A DNA stretch of 64,000 bases, from positions 494,328-558,327 of the forward strand of contig NZ_JACHJK010000005.1 in NCBI RefSeq assembly GCF_014203595.1. Reading direction: 5' to 3'. The translations under genes and the position numbers were made by a program. Below, one piece after another: positions 9,004 to 17,572 of the stretch. Numbering within the stretch: the stretch's first letter is position 1; each line of letters begins with the position of its first letter. Below the pieces are notes generated by a model. It was not told the origin of the DNA and ran no database searches. It worked only from the letters and a program-made list of their open reading frames with translations. This DNA comes from Streptomyces echinatus (GTDB lineage: Bacteria; Actinomycetota; Actinomycetes; Streptomycetales; Streptomycetaceae).

Positions 9004-10143
9004 GTGACGTTCCCGGTAGTCGGCATGGTCGGCGGGGGGCAGCTCGCGCGTATGACGCACGAAGCGGGCATCCCGTTGGGCATCAGGTTCAAGCTTCTCA
9101 GTGACACCCCTCAGGATTCCGCGGCGCAGGTCGTCAGCGATGTCGTCATCGGCGACTATCGCGACCTGGACACGCTGCGCGAGTTCGCGCGCGGGTGCGA
9201 TGTGATCACCTTCGATCACGAACATGTACCCACCGAGCACCTCAGGGCCTTGGAGGCGGACGGCATCCCCGTGCGCCCGGGGCCGGACGCGCTGGTGCAC
9301 GCCCAGGACAAGGGCGTGATGCGCGCGAAGCTCGACGCGATCGGCATCCCGTGCCCACGGCACCGGATCGTCGCCGACCCGGCCGATGTCGCCGCCTTCG
9401 CGGAGGAGGGCGACGGCTTCCCGGTCGTGCTCAAGACGGTCCGGGGCGGCTACGACGGCAAGGGCGTGTGGGTCGTCGGCTCCGTCGAGGAGGCCGCCGA
9501 GCCGTTCAGGGCGGGCGTCCCGGTCCTCGCCGAGGAGAAGGTCGACTACGTCCGCGAGCTGGCCGCCAATGTCGTCCGCTCCCCGCACGGCCAGGCCGTC
9601 GCCTACCCGGTGGTGGAGTCGCAGCAGGTGGACGGCGTCTGCGACACCGTGATAGCTCCCGCGCCCGGCCTGGACGAGGACCTCGCCCTGCACGCCGAGC
9701 AGATGGCCCTGACCATCGCGGGGGAGCTGGGCGTCGTCGGACACCTCGCCGTCGAGCTGTTCCAGACCCGCGACGGCCGCGTCCTCGTCAACGAGCTGGC
9801 GATGCGCCCGCACAACTCGGGCCACTGGACCATGGACGGCGCGATCACCTCGCAGTTCGCCAACCACGTCCGCGCGGTCCTCGACCTGCCGCTGGGCGAC
9901 CCGCGCCCGCGCGCCAGGTGGACCGTGATGGTCAACGTCCTGGGCGGCGACTACCCGGACATGTACTCCGCGTACTTGCACTGCATGGCCCGCGACCCCA
10001 AGCTCAAGATCCACATGTACGGCAAGGACGTGAAGCCCGGCCGCAAGGTCGGACACGTCAACACCTACGGCGACGACCTGGACGACGTGCTGGAGCGCGC
10101 CCGTCACGCAGCCGGCTACCTGAGAGGCACCATCACCGAATGA
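9004..10143 (+). CDS. purK: N5-carboxyaminoimidazole ribonucleotide synthase
   Basis: This 379-residue ATP-grasp enzyme uses ATP and bicarbonate to carboxylate aminoimidazole ribonucleotide in purine synthesis. Visible hallmarks are the N-terminal GMVGGGQLARM nucleotide-binding turn, DKGVMRAKLD, the glycine-rich VRGGYDGKG ATP loop, EEKVDYVRELA, and the metal-binding NELAMRPHNSGHWT segment. Length is typical for the family. GTG at 9004 appears leaderless. The gene overlaps purE by ATGA, and PurE uses its product directly. Confidence 0.97.
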   Translation: MTFPVVGMVGGGQLARMTHEAGIPLGIRFKLLSDTPQDSAAQVVSDVVIGDYRDLDTLREFARGCDVITFDHEHVPTEHLRALEADGIPVRPGPDALVHAQDKGVMRAKLDAIGIPCPRHRIVADPADVAAFAEEGDGFPVVLKTVRGGYDGKGVWVVGSVEEAAEPFRAGVPVLAEEKVDYVRELAANVVRSPHGQAVAYPVVESQQVDGVCDTVIAPAPGLDEDLALHAEQMALTIAGELGVVGHLAVELFQTRDGRVLVNELAMRPHNSGHWTMDGAITSQFANHVRAVLDLPLGDPRPRARWTVMVNVLGGDYPDMYSAYLHCMARDPKLKIHMYGKDVKPGRKVGHVNTYGDDLDDVLERARHAAGYLRGTITE

Positions 10144-10661
10144 GCCCTGTTGTTGGCATCGTCATGGGGTCGGACTCCGACTGGCCCGTCATGGAAGCCG
10201 CGGCCAAGGCCCTGGACGAGTTCGAGATCGCCTACGAGGTCGACGTCGTCTCCGCGCACCGCATGCCCCGCGAGATGATCACGTACGGCGAGCAGGCGGC
10301 CGACCGCGGCCTGAAGGTGATCATCGCGGGCGCGGGCGGCGCCGCCCACCTGCCCGGCATGCTCGCCTCCGTCACCCCGCTGCCGGTCATCGGCGTGCCC
10401 GTGCCGCTGAAGTACCTCGACGGCATGGACTCGCTGATGTCGATCGTGCAGATGCCGGCTGGTGTCCCCGTCGCCACGGTCTCCGTCGCCGGTGCCCGCA
10501 ACGCCGGTCTGCTCGCGGCCCGGATCCTCGCCACGCACGACGAGGAGCTGCTGCACAAGATGCGCGACTTCCAGCAGGATCTCAACGACCAGGCCACCGA
10601 GAAGGGCAAGCGGCTGCGCGCCAAGGCCGAGGGTGCCGGCGGCTTCGGCTTCGGGAAGTGA
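10140..10661 (+). CDS. purE: N5-carboxyaminoimidazole ribonucleotide mutase
   Basis: This 173-residue class I PurE rearranges N5-CAIR to CAIR for purine synthesis. It shows the MGSDSDWPVM phosphate-binding motif near residue 10, the catalytic histidine in SAHRMP, AGAGGAAHLPG, and the tetramer-forming core through ARNAGLLAARIL. The start overlaps the purK stop (ATGA), and its own stop overlaps the dipeptidase GTG, so all three are probably translated as a coupled set. Upstream in-frame sequence lies within purK in another frame and is not coding. Confidence 0.97.
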   Translation: MSPVVGIVMGSDSDWPVMEAAAKALDEFEIAYEVDVVSAHRMPREMITYGEQAADRGLKVIIAGAGGAAHLPGMLASVTPLPVIGVPVPLKYLDGMDSLMSIVQMPAGVPVATVSVAGARNAGLLAARILATHDEELLHKMRDFQQDLNDQATEKGKRLRAKAEGAGGFGFGK

Positions 10662-11854
10662 CCGCAGTGGCCGCGCTGGACGAAGCACGCGCGCTGCTGC
10701 GCGAGTTCCCCGTGGTCGACGGGCACAACGACCTGCCCTGGGCGCTGCGCAAGCACGCCGGCTACGACCTGGACGCCCTGGACATCGCCGGCGACCAGCG
10801 TGAGCACCTGCACACCGACCTGCCGCGGCTGCGCGAGGGCGGGGTAGGCGCCCAGTACTGGTCGGTGTACGTCCCCGCCGAGCAGCCGGAGCCGGTCGCG
10901 GCCACGCTGGAGCAGATCGACTGCGTCCGGCGGATGCTGGACCGCTATCCGGCCCGTCTGGCGCCCGCGCTGACCGCCGCGGACATGGAGGCGGCGCGCC
11001 GGGACGGCCGTGTCGCCTCGCTGATGGGGGCCGAGGGCGGCCACTCCATCGCCAACTCGCTGGGCACCCTGCGCGGCCTGTACGCGCTCGGCGTGCGCTA
11101 CATGACGCTCACCCACAACTCCAACGTGGACTGGGCCGACTCCGCGACCGACGAGCCGAACACGGGCGGCCTGTCCGCGTTCGGCCGCGAGGTCGTCCGG
11201 GAGATGAACCGCCTCGGCATGCTCGTCGACCTCTCGCACGTGGCGGCGACGACGATGCGGGACGCGCTGGACGCCGCCTCCGCCCCGGTGATCTTCTCCC
11301 ACTCCTCCGCGCGTGCGGTGTGCGACCACCCGCGCAACGTCCCCGACGACGTCCTGGAGCGGCTGCCCGCCAACGGCGGTGTGGCGATGGTGACCTTCGT
11401 GCCGAAGTTCGTGCTCCAGGCGGCGGTGGAGTGGACCGCGGCGGCGGACGAGAACATGCGCGCCCACGGCCTGCACCACCTGGACACCAGCCCCGAGGCC
11501 ATGAAGATCCACCGGGCCTTCGAGGAGCGCAGCCCGCGCCCGGTCGCCACGGTGTCGACGGTGGCCGACCACCTGGACCACATGCGCGAGGTGGCCGGCA
11601 TCGACCACCTGGGCATAGGCGGCGACTACGACGGCACCGCGTTCACCCCGGACGGCCTCAACGACGTCTCCGGTTACCCGAACCTCCTCGCCGAGCTGCT
11701 GGACCGCGGCTGGTCCAAGGCCGACCTGGCCAAGCTGACCTGGCAGAACGCGGTGCGCGTGCTGGGCGCGGCGGAGGACGTGGCCCGGGACCTGCGGGCC
11801 ACGCGGGCCCCGTCCCTCGCCACCATCGAGTCGCTGGACGGCACGAGGGGCTGA
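10658..11854 (+). CDS. Zinc dipeptidase, renal dipeptidase family (Sco3058-like)
   Basis: This 398-residue amidohydrolase-fold peptidase belongs to the M19 membrane-dipeptidase family. All binuclear-metal ligands are present: H23/D25 in VDGHNDLPW, the bridging glutamate in GAEGGHS, histidines in VDLSHV and FSHSSAR, and the aspartate in GIGGDYDGT. There is no signal peptide, so it acts in the cytoplasm. The S. coelicolor orthologue at this position (Sco3058) has been characterised as a dipeptidase preferring L-/D-type dipeptides such as L-Arg-D-Asp, which suggests peptidoglycan-peptide turnover. GTG at 10658 overlaps the purE stop. A GC hairpin follows at 11861-11897. Confidence 0.95.
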   Translation: MTAVAALDEARALLREFPVVDGHNDLPWALRKHAGYDLDALDIAGDQREHLHTDLPRLREGGVGAQYWSVYVPAEQPEPVAATLEQIDCVRRMLDRYPARLAPALTAADMEAARRDGRVASLMGAEGGHSIANSLGTLRGLYALGVRYMTLTHNSNVDWADSATDEPNTGGLSAFGREVVREMNRLGMLVDLSHVAATTMRDALDAASAPVIFSHSSARAVCDHPRNVPDDVLERLPANGGVAMVTFVPKFVLQAAVEWTAAADENMRAHGLHHLDTSPEAMKIHRAFEERSPRPVATVSTVADHLDHMREVAGIDHLGIGGDYDGTAFTPDGLNDVSGYPNLLAELLDRGWSKADLAKLTWQNAVRVLGAAEDVARDLRATRAPSLATIESLDGTRG

Positions 11855-11860
11855 TCCCCG

Positions 11861-11897
11861 CGGCGGGGGCGGGCGGCGCGGCCGGCCGCCCCCGCCG
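11861..11897 (+). terminator. Terminator hairpin of the purKE-dipeptidase operon
   Basis: A 12-bp perfect stem (11861-11872 with 11886-11897) begins 7 nt after the dipeptidase stop. Confidence 0.65.
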
Positions 11898-12024
11898 TGC
11901 GTACCCCCGAACGCCCCACCCACCAGGAGGTTCCGCCCGCTCCGTGCGAGCGTGTCCGTACGCCAGCCACAGCACGCCGCCGCTCACGACCGACGTAGCC
12001 CAGGACGACGTACGGAGCCCCGCC

Positions 12025-13161
12025 ATGGCCGACCTGCAGGACGACATCCCCACCACGACCGAGGTCGGCGAGGACGACATCCTGCCGGACGCCCCGCCCG
12101 CCGTCGCGGTGCCGCTCGAACCCGGGCGTCCCCGTCCGGAGCAGCCGGACGCCGAACTGCTGGCGCAGGCGCACACCCTGCTCGCGGAGCACCCCGTCGC
12201 CGACGGTTACAGCGGTCTGCCCTGGGCCCTGCGCCACCTGTCCTGGTACGACCTGCAGCTGGGCGAGGCCGCCGTCGACACGGACGTCCCCCGGCTGCGC
12301 GAGGGGCATGTCGGCGCGCTGTTCTGGTCGCTGCACCTGCCCGAGGGGCGGGGCGGCGAAAGCCCGGTGGAGGCGGCGCTCGAGCAGCTGGACCTGGTGC
12401 GCACGGTCATCGAGGCGCACCCGGAGGGGCTGCGGCTGGTGCGCACCGCCGGTCAGATCATCGACGCCCGCAACTGCGGCCGGGTCGCCGTGGTGCTGGG
12501 GCCCGCGCCCGGCGCCGTGGTGGCGGACTCCCTCGGCATCCTGCGCATCCTGCGGGACCTCGGTCTGCGCGTCCTCACCCTCGCGGGCACGGTCTGGGCG
12601 GGCGCGTCCGGGCTGACCCGGTTCGGGGAGGAGGTCGTGCGCGAGATGAACCGGCTCGGGGTGCTCGCCGATGTCTCCGGCGCCTCCCCGGCCACCGCCG
12701 AGCGGACCCTCGCCCTGTCCAAGACCCCGGTGCTGTGCTCCCGCTCGGCCGCCCGGGCCCTGCGCCCGCACCCGGCCAACCTGCCCGACGAACTGCTCGT
12801 CGCCCTGGGCGAGGCCAAGGGCCTGTGCATGGTGCCGCTGACCGCCGAGCAGACCGGCCCGACCGTCCCGGACGTCGCCGACCATCTCGACCATGTCCGT
12901 GACGTGGCCGGCCCCGAGTGCGTCGGCCTGTCCGGCACCTACGACTCCGGGGTCGTCCACCCCCGTGACCTCGCCGACGCCTCCCGCTATCCGCACCTGA
13001 TCGCCGAGCTGCTGCGGCGCGGCTGGTCCGGGACCGAGCTGTCCCTGCTGACCTGGGGCAATGTGCAGCGGGTGCTGCGCAGCGCGGACTTCACGGCCCG
13101 CGCCGCACAGCACCGCCGGGACACGTCGACGGCCCGGATCGGCGACCTGGGCACTCCCTAG
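12025..13161 (+). CDS. Degenerate renal dipeptidase homologue lacking metal ligands
   Basis: This 378-residue protein aligns over its whole length with the dipeptidase just upstream (for example GxEVVREMNRLGxL, VADHLDHxRxVAG, AELLxRGW). Every metal-binding position is replaced. HxD is Y62-S-G64 (ADGYSGLPW), GAEGG is GPAPG, DLSH is DVSG, FSHSS is CSRSA, and GGDYDG is SGTYDS. A metal-dependent hydrolase activity is therefore not expected. A 50-residue acidic N-terminal extension is also new. The frame is intact with normal codon usage, so it is likely a conserved pseudoenzyme, perhaps a regulator or partner of the active paralogue. ATG at 12025 has GGAG 7 nt upstream. Confidence 0.85.
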   Translation: MADLQDDIPTTTEVGEDDILPDAPPAVAVPLEPGRPRPEQPDAELLAQAHTLLAEHPVADGYSGLPWALRHLSWYDLQLGEAAVDTDVPRLREGHVGALFWSLHLPEGRGGESPVEAALEQLDLVRTVIEAHPEGLRLVRTAGQIIDARNCGRVAVVLGPAPGAVVADSLGILRILRDLGLRVLTLAGTVWAGASGLTRFGEEVVREMNRLGVLADVSGASPATAERTLALSKTPVLCSRSAARALRPHPANLPDELLVALGEAKGLCMVPLTAEQTGPTVPDVADHLDHVRDVAGPECVGLSGTYDSGVVHPRDLADASRYPHLIAELLRRGWSGTELSLLTWGNVQRVLRSADFTARAAQHRRDTSTARIGDLGTP

Positions 13162-13209
13162 CGGCGACCGGGCTCCCCGGAGGCGGCCCGGACGCGGCCT
13201 ATGAAGGCG

Positions 13210-13599
13210 TCACGGCTCGATCCGGCACAGGCAGAAGGGGTGCCCGGCCGGGTCGGCGTACACCTGGAAGTCCTTCTTCTCCCGGTCCTCCAGGTCCAGC
13301 GGACGGGCGCCGAGCGCGAGCACCCGTTCGTGCGCCGCGTCGACATCCGCCCAGGCCGGGCCGGCGTCGAAGTCGAGATGGAACTGCTGGCCGTTGTGGT
13401 CCGCGCGCGGCCACTCCGGCGGGGTGTGCCCCTCGGCCCGCTGGAACGCCAGCCGCGGCCCGTCCGGGACCTGCAGGACCACCCAGTCGTCGTCCTCGGC
13501 CCGCGGGGTGCCCCCGGCCACCGCCGCGTAGAAGGCGGCCAGTGCGTGCGGGTCGGGACAGTCGAGCACGACGGAACGGAATCGGGCCACGGACGCCAT
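13210..13599 (-). CDS. VOC (glyoxalase-like) family protein 1
   Basis: This 129-residue single-module vicinal-oxygen-chelate fold protein has LDCPDPHALAAFYAAV at the start, QQFHLDFD in the middle and ADPAGHPFCLCRI at the end. It is strongly similar to the gene immediately upstream (13633-13992), so the pair is a tandem duplication. This subgroup is usually annotated as glyoxalase/bleomycin-resistance-like, and the substrate cannot be told from sequence. It sits in a two-gene unit transcribed away from the CGNR regulator at 14076. Confidence 0.85.
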   Translation of the reverse strand: MASVARFRSVVLDCPDPHALAAFYAAVAGGTPRAEDDDWVVLQVPDGPRLAFQRAEGHTPPEWPRADHNGQQFHLDFDAGPAWADVDAAHERVLALGARPLDLEDREKKDFQVYADPAGHPFCLCRIEP

Positions 13600-13632
13600 G
13601 GTGTGTCTCCTGTTCTCGTTTCAGCTTCTCGT

Positions 13633-13992
13633 TCAGCAGGCGCAGAGACAGAACGGGTGCCCAGCGGGGTCGGCGTAGACACGGAAGGTCCGGGACCGGT
13701 CCTCGGTGTCCAGCGGCCGGGCGCCCAGCTCCAGCACCCCCTTCTCGGCCGTGTCCAGGTCCTCCACCGCCAGGTCCAGGTGGAACTGCTGGGAGCGGTC
13801 CGCAGCGGGCCACTCGGGCGGCACGAACCCGGACGCCCGCTGGAAGGCCAGGGACGGCCCGCCGGGCACCTTCAGATCCACCCAGTCCCCGTCCCCCTCC
13901 ACCGTGCCGCCCAGCACGGCGGCGTAGAAGCCGGCCAGCGCACGGGGATCGGGACAGTCCAGCACCACGACGTCGAGCTTGGCAAGAGCCAT
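13633..13992 (-). CDS. VOC (glyoxalase-like) family protein 2
   Basis: This 119-residue VOC protein is paralogous to the gene 33 nt downstream. It opens with VVLDCPDPRALAGFYAAV, has QQFHLDLAV, and ends ADPAGHPFCLCAC with an unusual Cys-Leu-Cys-Ala-Cys terminus. It is the promoter-proximal gene of the pair. GGAGG lies just before the ATG. The repeat-rich region 14007-14066 lies immediately upstream, so this operon and the divergent regulator probably share control. Substrate unknown. Confidence 0.85.
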   Translation of the reverse strand: MALAKLDVVVLDCPDPRALAGFYAAVLGGTVEGDGDWVDLKVPGGPSLAFQRASGFVPPEWPAADRSQQFHLDLAVEDLDTAEKGVLELGARPLDTEDRSRTFRVYADPAGHPFCLCAC

Positions 13993-14006
13993 GACTACCT
14001 CCTGGT

Positions 14007-14066
14007 GTTACCTATAGACATGAGTTACCGGTAACGGTTACTGCATGCTCGCGCACAAGAGGTAAC
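14007..14066. promoter_or_regulatory. Cluster of GTTACC/GGTAAC operator half-sites
   Basis: In the 83-nt divergent region there are GTTACC at 14007-14012, a perfect 12-bp palindrome GTTACCGGTAAC at 14024-14035, an adjoining GGTTAC at 14036-14041, and GGTAAC at 14061-14066. The last is 9 nt before the regulator ATG. Such an array between a regulator and its divergent neighbours suggests autoregulation plus control of the VOC pair. Confidence 0.6.
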
Positions 14067-14075
14067 GTCGCAAGC

Positions 14076-14582
14076 ATGAGCGAGAGATCGGCAGCTCCGG
14101 GCGGCCTGGCCCTGGTCGAGTCGCTGGTGAACACCCTGGACATCGAGACGGGCGCCGACCTGCTGGACACACCGGAGGGCCGCGACCGCCTCGGCGTCAC
14201 GGAGGCGGGGCTCGCCGAGGCCCGGGAACTGCGCGAGGCGCTGCGGGCCGCACTGCTCGCCCACGCCGGCCATCCGCCGCACCGCACCGTGACCCCGCTG
14301 GGCACGCTGCTGGCACGGGCACCCCTGTACGTCACCGTCGACGACCACGACGGCTCGGCCCGCCTCGCCGCCGCCGACACGGGCCCGCTGCCCTCCCGGA
14401 TCGCCGCAGCGGTCGCCGAGGCGCTGGTCGCCGGCACCTGGACCAGGCTCAAGGCGTGCCAGGCCGAGACCTGCCACTGGGCGTACTACGACCGCAGCCC
14501 CGCCGGCCGCGGGCGCTGGTGCTCGATGCAGGTGTGCGGGGCCCGCGCGAAGATGCGCCGGTACCGGGCGAAGGAGCAGTGA
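14076..14582 (+). CDS. ABATE/CGNR zinc-finger transcriptional regulator
   Basis: This 168-residue protein has the N-terminal ABATE-like region (LALVESLVNTLDIETGADLL) with helical LREALRAALL, and a C-terminal CGNR zinc finger. The finger shows CQAETCHWAYYDRSP, then GRGRWCSMQVCGARAK: four cysteines with CGAR as the variant of CGNR, followed by a basic helix for DNA contact. The family is regarded as stress-type transcription regulators. It is divergent from two VOC genes across a GTTACC repeat region that it probably binds. A 17-bp terminator follows. Confidence 0.88.
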   Translation: MSERSAAPGGLALVESLVNTLDIETGADLLDTPEGRDRLGVTEAGLAEARELREALRAALLAHAGHPPHRTVTPLGTLLARAPLYVTVDDHDGSARLAAADTGPLPSRIAAAVAEALVAGTWTRLKACQAETCHWAYYDRSPAGRGRWCSMQVCGARAKMRRYRAKEQ

Positions 14583-14635
14583 ACCGCACGACGTTCAGCG
14601 GCCACGTATGTGTCCCGTGGGGCAGAATGCGGGAA

Positions 14636-14676
14636 GACGCCGGTTCGGCCGACTGAGCCTCGGCCGAACCGGCGTC
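14636..14676. terminator. Bidirectional terminator hairpin
   Basis: A perfect 17-bp stem (14636-14652 with 14660-14676) and 7-nt loop lie between the convergent CGNR gene and UDP-glucose dehydrogenase gene. Confidence 0.85.
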
Positions 14677-14691
14677 ACCTCTCGCGTGTCG

Positions 14692-16035
14692 TCAGGCGGT
14701 CGGCCGGCCCATCGCGCGGTACGTCCAGCCGGCCCGCCGCCACAGCTCCGAGTCCAGGGCGTTGCGGCCGTCCAGCAGCAGCCGGGCCGCGGCGGCCTCG
14801 CCGAGCGCCGCCGGGTCCAGCTCGCGGAACTCCTGCCACTCGGTCAGGTGCAGCACGACGTCGGCGCCCCGGACGGCCGCCTCCGCGGAGTCGGCGTAGC
14901 CCAGGGTCGGGAAGACCTTGCGGGCATTGTCCATGCCCTTCGGGTCGTACACGGTCACCTGACCGCCCTGGAGGTGGATCTGGCCGGCCACGTTCAGCGC
15001 GGGCGAGTCACGGACGTCGTCCGAGTCCGGCTTGAAGGTGGCGCCGAGCACCGCCACCCGCTTGCCGAGGAACGACCCGCCGCCGAGCGCCTCCCGGGTC
15101 ATCTCCACCATCTGGCCCCGCCGGCGCATGTTGATCGAGTCGATCTCACGCAGGAAGGTCAGCGCCTGGTCGGCGCCCAGCTCACCCGCGCGGGCCATGA
15201 ACGCCCGGATGTCCTTGGGCAGACAGCCGCCCCCGAAGCCGATCCCGGCACGCAGGAACTTGCGGCCGATCCGGTCGTCGTGCCCGATGGCCTCCGCGAG
15301 CTTCGCCACGTCACCGCCGGCGGCCTCGCACACCTCCGCCATGGCGTTGATGAAGGAGATCTTCGTCGCGAGGAAGGAGTTCGCGGCCGTCTTCACCAGC
15401 TCGGCCGTCGGGAAGTCCGTGACGACGAACGGGGCACCCTCCTCCGTCGGCGTCGCGTACACCTCGCGCAGCAGCTTCTCCGCCCGCTCGCTGCGCACTC
15501 CGACCACGATCCGGTCCGGGTGCAGGGTGTCCCGCACGGCGTAGCCCTCGCGCAGGAACTCCGGGTTCCAGGCCAGCTCGGCGTCGGCGCCCGCCGGCGC
15601 GTGCTCGGCGAGGTAGGCGGCCAGCCGGTCGGCGGAGCCCACCGGCACGGTCGACTTGCCGACCACCAGGGCCGGACCGTGCAGATGCGGGGCGAGAGAG
15701 GCGATGGCGGCGTCGACGTACGACATGTCGCAGGCGTACTCGCCGTGCTTCTGGGGGGTGTTCACGCACACGAAGTGCACATCGCCGAAGGCGCCGACCT
15801 CGGCCCAGTCCGTGGTGAACCGCAGCCGCCCGGTGGAGCCCTCGATCCCGGCCACGTGCCTGCGCAGCAGCTCCTCCAGGCCCGGCTCGTACATCGGGGT
15901 CTCGCCGCGCTCCAGCATGGCGATCTTCTCGGGCACGACGTCCAGGCCCAGCACCTCGAAGCCCAGCTCGGCGAGGGCCGCGGCGTGCGTGGCGCCGAGA
16001 TAGCCGGTGCCGATCACGGTGATCTTCAGGCTCAT
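14692..16035 (-). CDS. UDP-glucose 6-dehydrogenase
   Basis: This 447-residue enzyme oxidises UDP-glucose to UDP-glucuronate with two NAD+. It has the Rossmann start ITVIGTGYLGATHAAALAELG, NTPQKHG, the hinge NPEFLREG, the catalytic cysteine in GFGGGCLPKDI, and the third-domain VAVLGATFKPDSDDVRDSP. Size is usual for bacterial Ugd. The start MSLKITVIG at 16035 has GGAG 7 nt upstream; the frame is open further but not conserved. It is transcribed alone, divergently from the acyl-CoA dehydrogenase. The product could feed surface polymers assembled by the nearby envelope genes. Confidence 0.95.
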   Translation of the reverse strand: MSLKITVIGTGYLGATHAAALAELGFEVLGLDVVPEKIAMLERGETPMYEPGLEELLRRHVAGIEGSTGRLRFTTDWAEVGAFGDVHFVCVNTPQKHGEYACDMSYVDAAIASLAPHLHGPALVVGKSTVPVGSADRLAAYLAEHAPAGADAELAWNPEFLREGYAVRDTLHPDRIVVGVRSERAEKLLREVYATPTEEGAPFVVTDFPTAELVKTAANSFLATKISFINAMAEVCEAAGGDVAKLAEAIGHDDRIGRKFLRAGIGFGGGCLPKDIRAFMARAGELGADQALTFLREIDSINMRRRGQMVEMTREALGGGSFLGKRVAVLGATFKPDSDDVRDSPALNVAGQIHLQGGQVTVYDPKGMDNARKVFPTLGYADSAEAAVRGADVVLHLTEWQEFRELDPAALGEAAAARLLLDGRNALDSELWRRAGWTYRAMGRPTA

Positions 16036-16150
16036 GGGTGCGCTCCAGATCGGGTACGTCGGTGATGCGGAGCCGAGCATAGTCGGGCCTCCCACCGGGC
16101 AATTTCCCCGCTGTCGCGTAGCTCACGTAGGCGCGCCGCGAGCCGCCCTC

Positions 16151-16175
16151 TAAAATTTGAGTTACTTAACGGTAA
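16151..16175. promoter_or_regulatory. AT-rich promoter/operator patch before the acyl-CoA dehydrogenase
   Basis: This is an unusually AT-rich stretch for this genome. It contains TAAAAT (16151-16156) and the inverted pair TTAC-N6-GTAA (16162-16175), placed 41 nt before the GTG. It could be a -10 element with an operator; no -35 is evident. Confidence 0.35.
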
Positions 16176-16215
16176 TTAGCGTCAGTATCACTGCGTCTTT
16201 GGAGCGTGAGAGACC

Positions 16216-17373
16216 GTGGCCGGATCGGCTGACTTCGACCTGTACCGCCCGTCCGAGGAGCACGACATGCTCCGGGACGCCGTCCGTTCCCTGGTCGAGG
16301 CGAAGATCGCGCCGTTCGCCGCGGCGGTGGACGAGGAGGCCCGCTTCCCCCAGGAGGCCCTCGACGCCCTCGTAGCCAACGACCTGCACGCCGTGCACGT
16401 CCCCGAGGAGTACGGCGGCGCCGGCGCCGACGCGCTCGCCACCGTCATCGTGATCGAGGAGGTGGCCCGCGCTTGCGTCTCCTCCTCCCTCATCCCCGCC
16501 GTGAACAAGCTCGGCTCGCTCCCGGTGATCCTCTCCGGCTCCGAGGAGCTGAAGAAGAAGTACCTGGGCCCGCTGGCCAAGGGTGACGGCATGTTCTCGT
16601 ACTGCCTCTCCGAGCCGGAGGCGGGCTCCGACGCGGCCGGCATGAAGACCAAGGCCGTCCGCGACGGCGACCACTGGATCCTCAACGGCGTGAAGCGCTG
16701 GATCACCAACGCGGGCGTCTCCGAGTACTACACGGTGATGGCCGTCACCGACCCCTCCAAGCGCTCCAAGGGCATCTCCGCCTTCGTCGTCGAGAAGTCC
16801 GACGAGGGCGTCTCCTTCGGCGCCCCGGAGAAGAAGCTCGGCATCAAGGGCTCCCCGACCCGCGAGGTCTACTTCGACAACGTCCGCATCCCCGCCGACC
16901 GCATGATCGGCGAGGAGGGCACCGGCTTCGCCACGGCGATGAAGACCCTCGACCACACCCGCATCACCATCGCCGCGCAGGCGCTCGGTGTCGCCCAGGG
17001 CGCCCTCGACTACGCCAAGGGCTACGTCCAGGAGCGCAAGCAGTTCGGCAAGCCGATCGCCGACTTCCAGGGCATCCAGTTCATGCTCGCCGACATGGCC
17101 ATGAAGATCGCCGCCGCCCGCGCCCTGACCTACCAGGCCGCGGCCGCCTCCGAGCGCGGCGACAGCGACCTCACCTTCCAGGGCGCGGCCGCCAAGTGCT
17201 TCGCCTCGGACGTCGCCATGGAGGTCACCACCGACGCCGTCCAGTTGCTCGGCGGCTACGGCTACACCCGCGACTACCCGGTGGAGCGCATGATGCGCGA
17301 CGCCAAGATCACCCAGATTTATGAGGGCACGAACCAAGTTCAGCGGATCGTGATGGCGAGGAACCTCCCCTAG
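16216..17373 (+). CDS. Acyl-CoA dehydrogenase (FadE25-like)
   Basis: This 385-residue flavoenzyme introduces the alpha-beta double bond in acyl-CoA. Signatures are CLSEPEAGSDAAGMKT (FAD/substrate binding), WITNAGVSEYY, QFGKPIADFQG, QLLGGYGYTRDYPVERMMRD and the catalytic base E370 in QIYEGTNQ, with full family length. Its position beside purE/purK matches M. tuberculosis fadE25 from memory. The last codons are odd: ATT, TAT, CAA and GTT cluster within the final 20 codons, unlike the G/C-ending bulk, and an integrase gene begins the island just downstream. This may mark recombination at the 3' end. GTG at 16216 is preceded by GAGCGTGAGAG. Confidence 0.95.
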   Translation: MAGSADFDLYRPSEEHDMLRDAVRSLVEAKIAPFAAAVDEEARFPQEALDALVANDLHAVHVPEEYGGAGADALATVIVIEEVARACVSSSLIPAVNKLGSLPVILSGSEELKKKYLGPLAKGDGMFSYCLSEPEAGSDAAGMKTKAVRDGDHWILNGVKRWITNAGVSEYYTVMAVTDPSKRSKGISAFVVEKSDEGVSFGAPEKKLGIKGSPTREVYFDNVRIPADRMIGEEGTGFATAMKTLDHTRITIAAQALGVAQGALDYAKGYVQERKQFGKPIADFQGIQFMLADMAMKIAAARALTYQAAAASERGDSDLTFQGAAAKCFASDVAMEVTTDAVQLLGGYGYTRDYPVERMMRDAKITQIYEGTNQVQRIVMARNLP

Positions 17374-17530
17374 CAGGGTTTTTGCAGGTCAGAAGCTGTT
17401 TCGAACGTCCGGAGGGACCTGCTCGGCTTTCTGCCCGTTGCGGCCCGATCAGGGCCGTTCCTGGGCGTCATGCTGGGGGAATCCTGGGCGGAAGCCGGAC
17501 TGCAAACAGCCACTGACCTCCACAAACAAC

Positions 17531-17559
17531 ACAGCCCCCGGCGCGACGCCGGGGGCTGT
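17531..17559. terminator. Terminator hairpin at the integrase 3' end
   Basis: A 13-bp perfect stem ACAGCCCCCGGCG with a CGA loop and mirrored arm lies between the acyl-CoA dehydrogenase and the convergent integrase gene. The nucleotides 17374-17530 hold no gene or tRNA that I can see. Confidence 0.8.
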
Positions 17560-17572
17560 TGTCGTACGCGTA

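Noticed and set aside
17374..17530. tRNA gene as integrase target
   Set aside because: TTTCGAACG resembles part of a T-loop, but no acceptor, D or anticodon stem can be formed.
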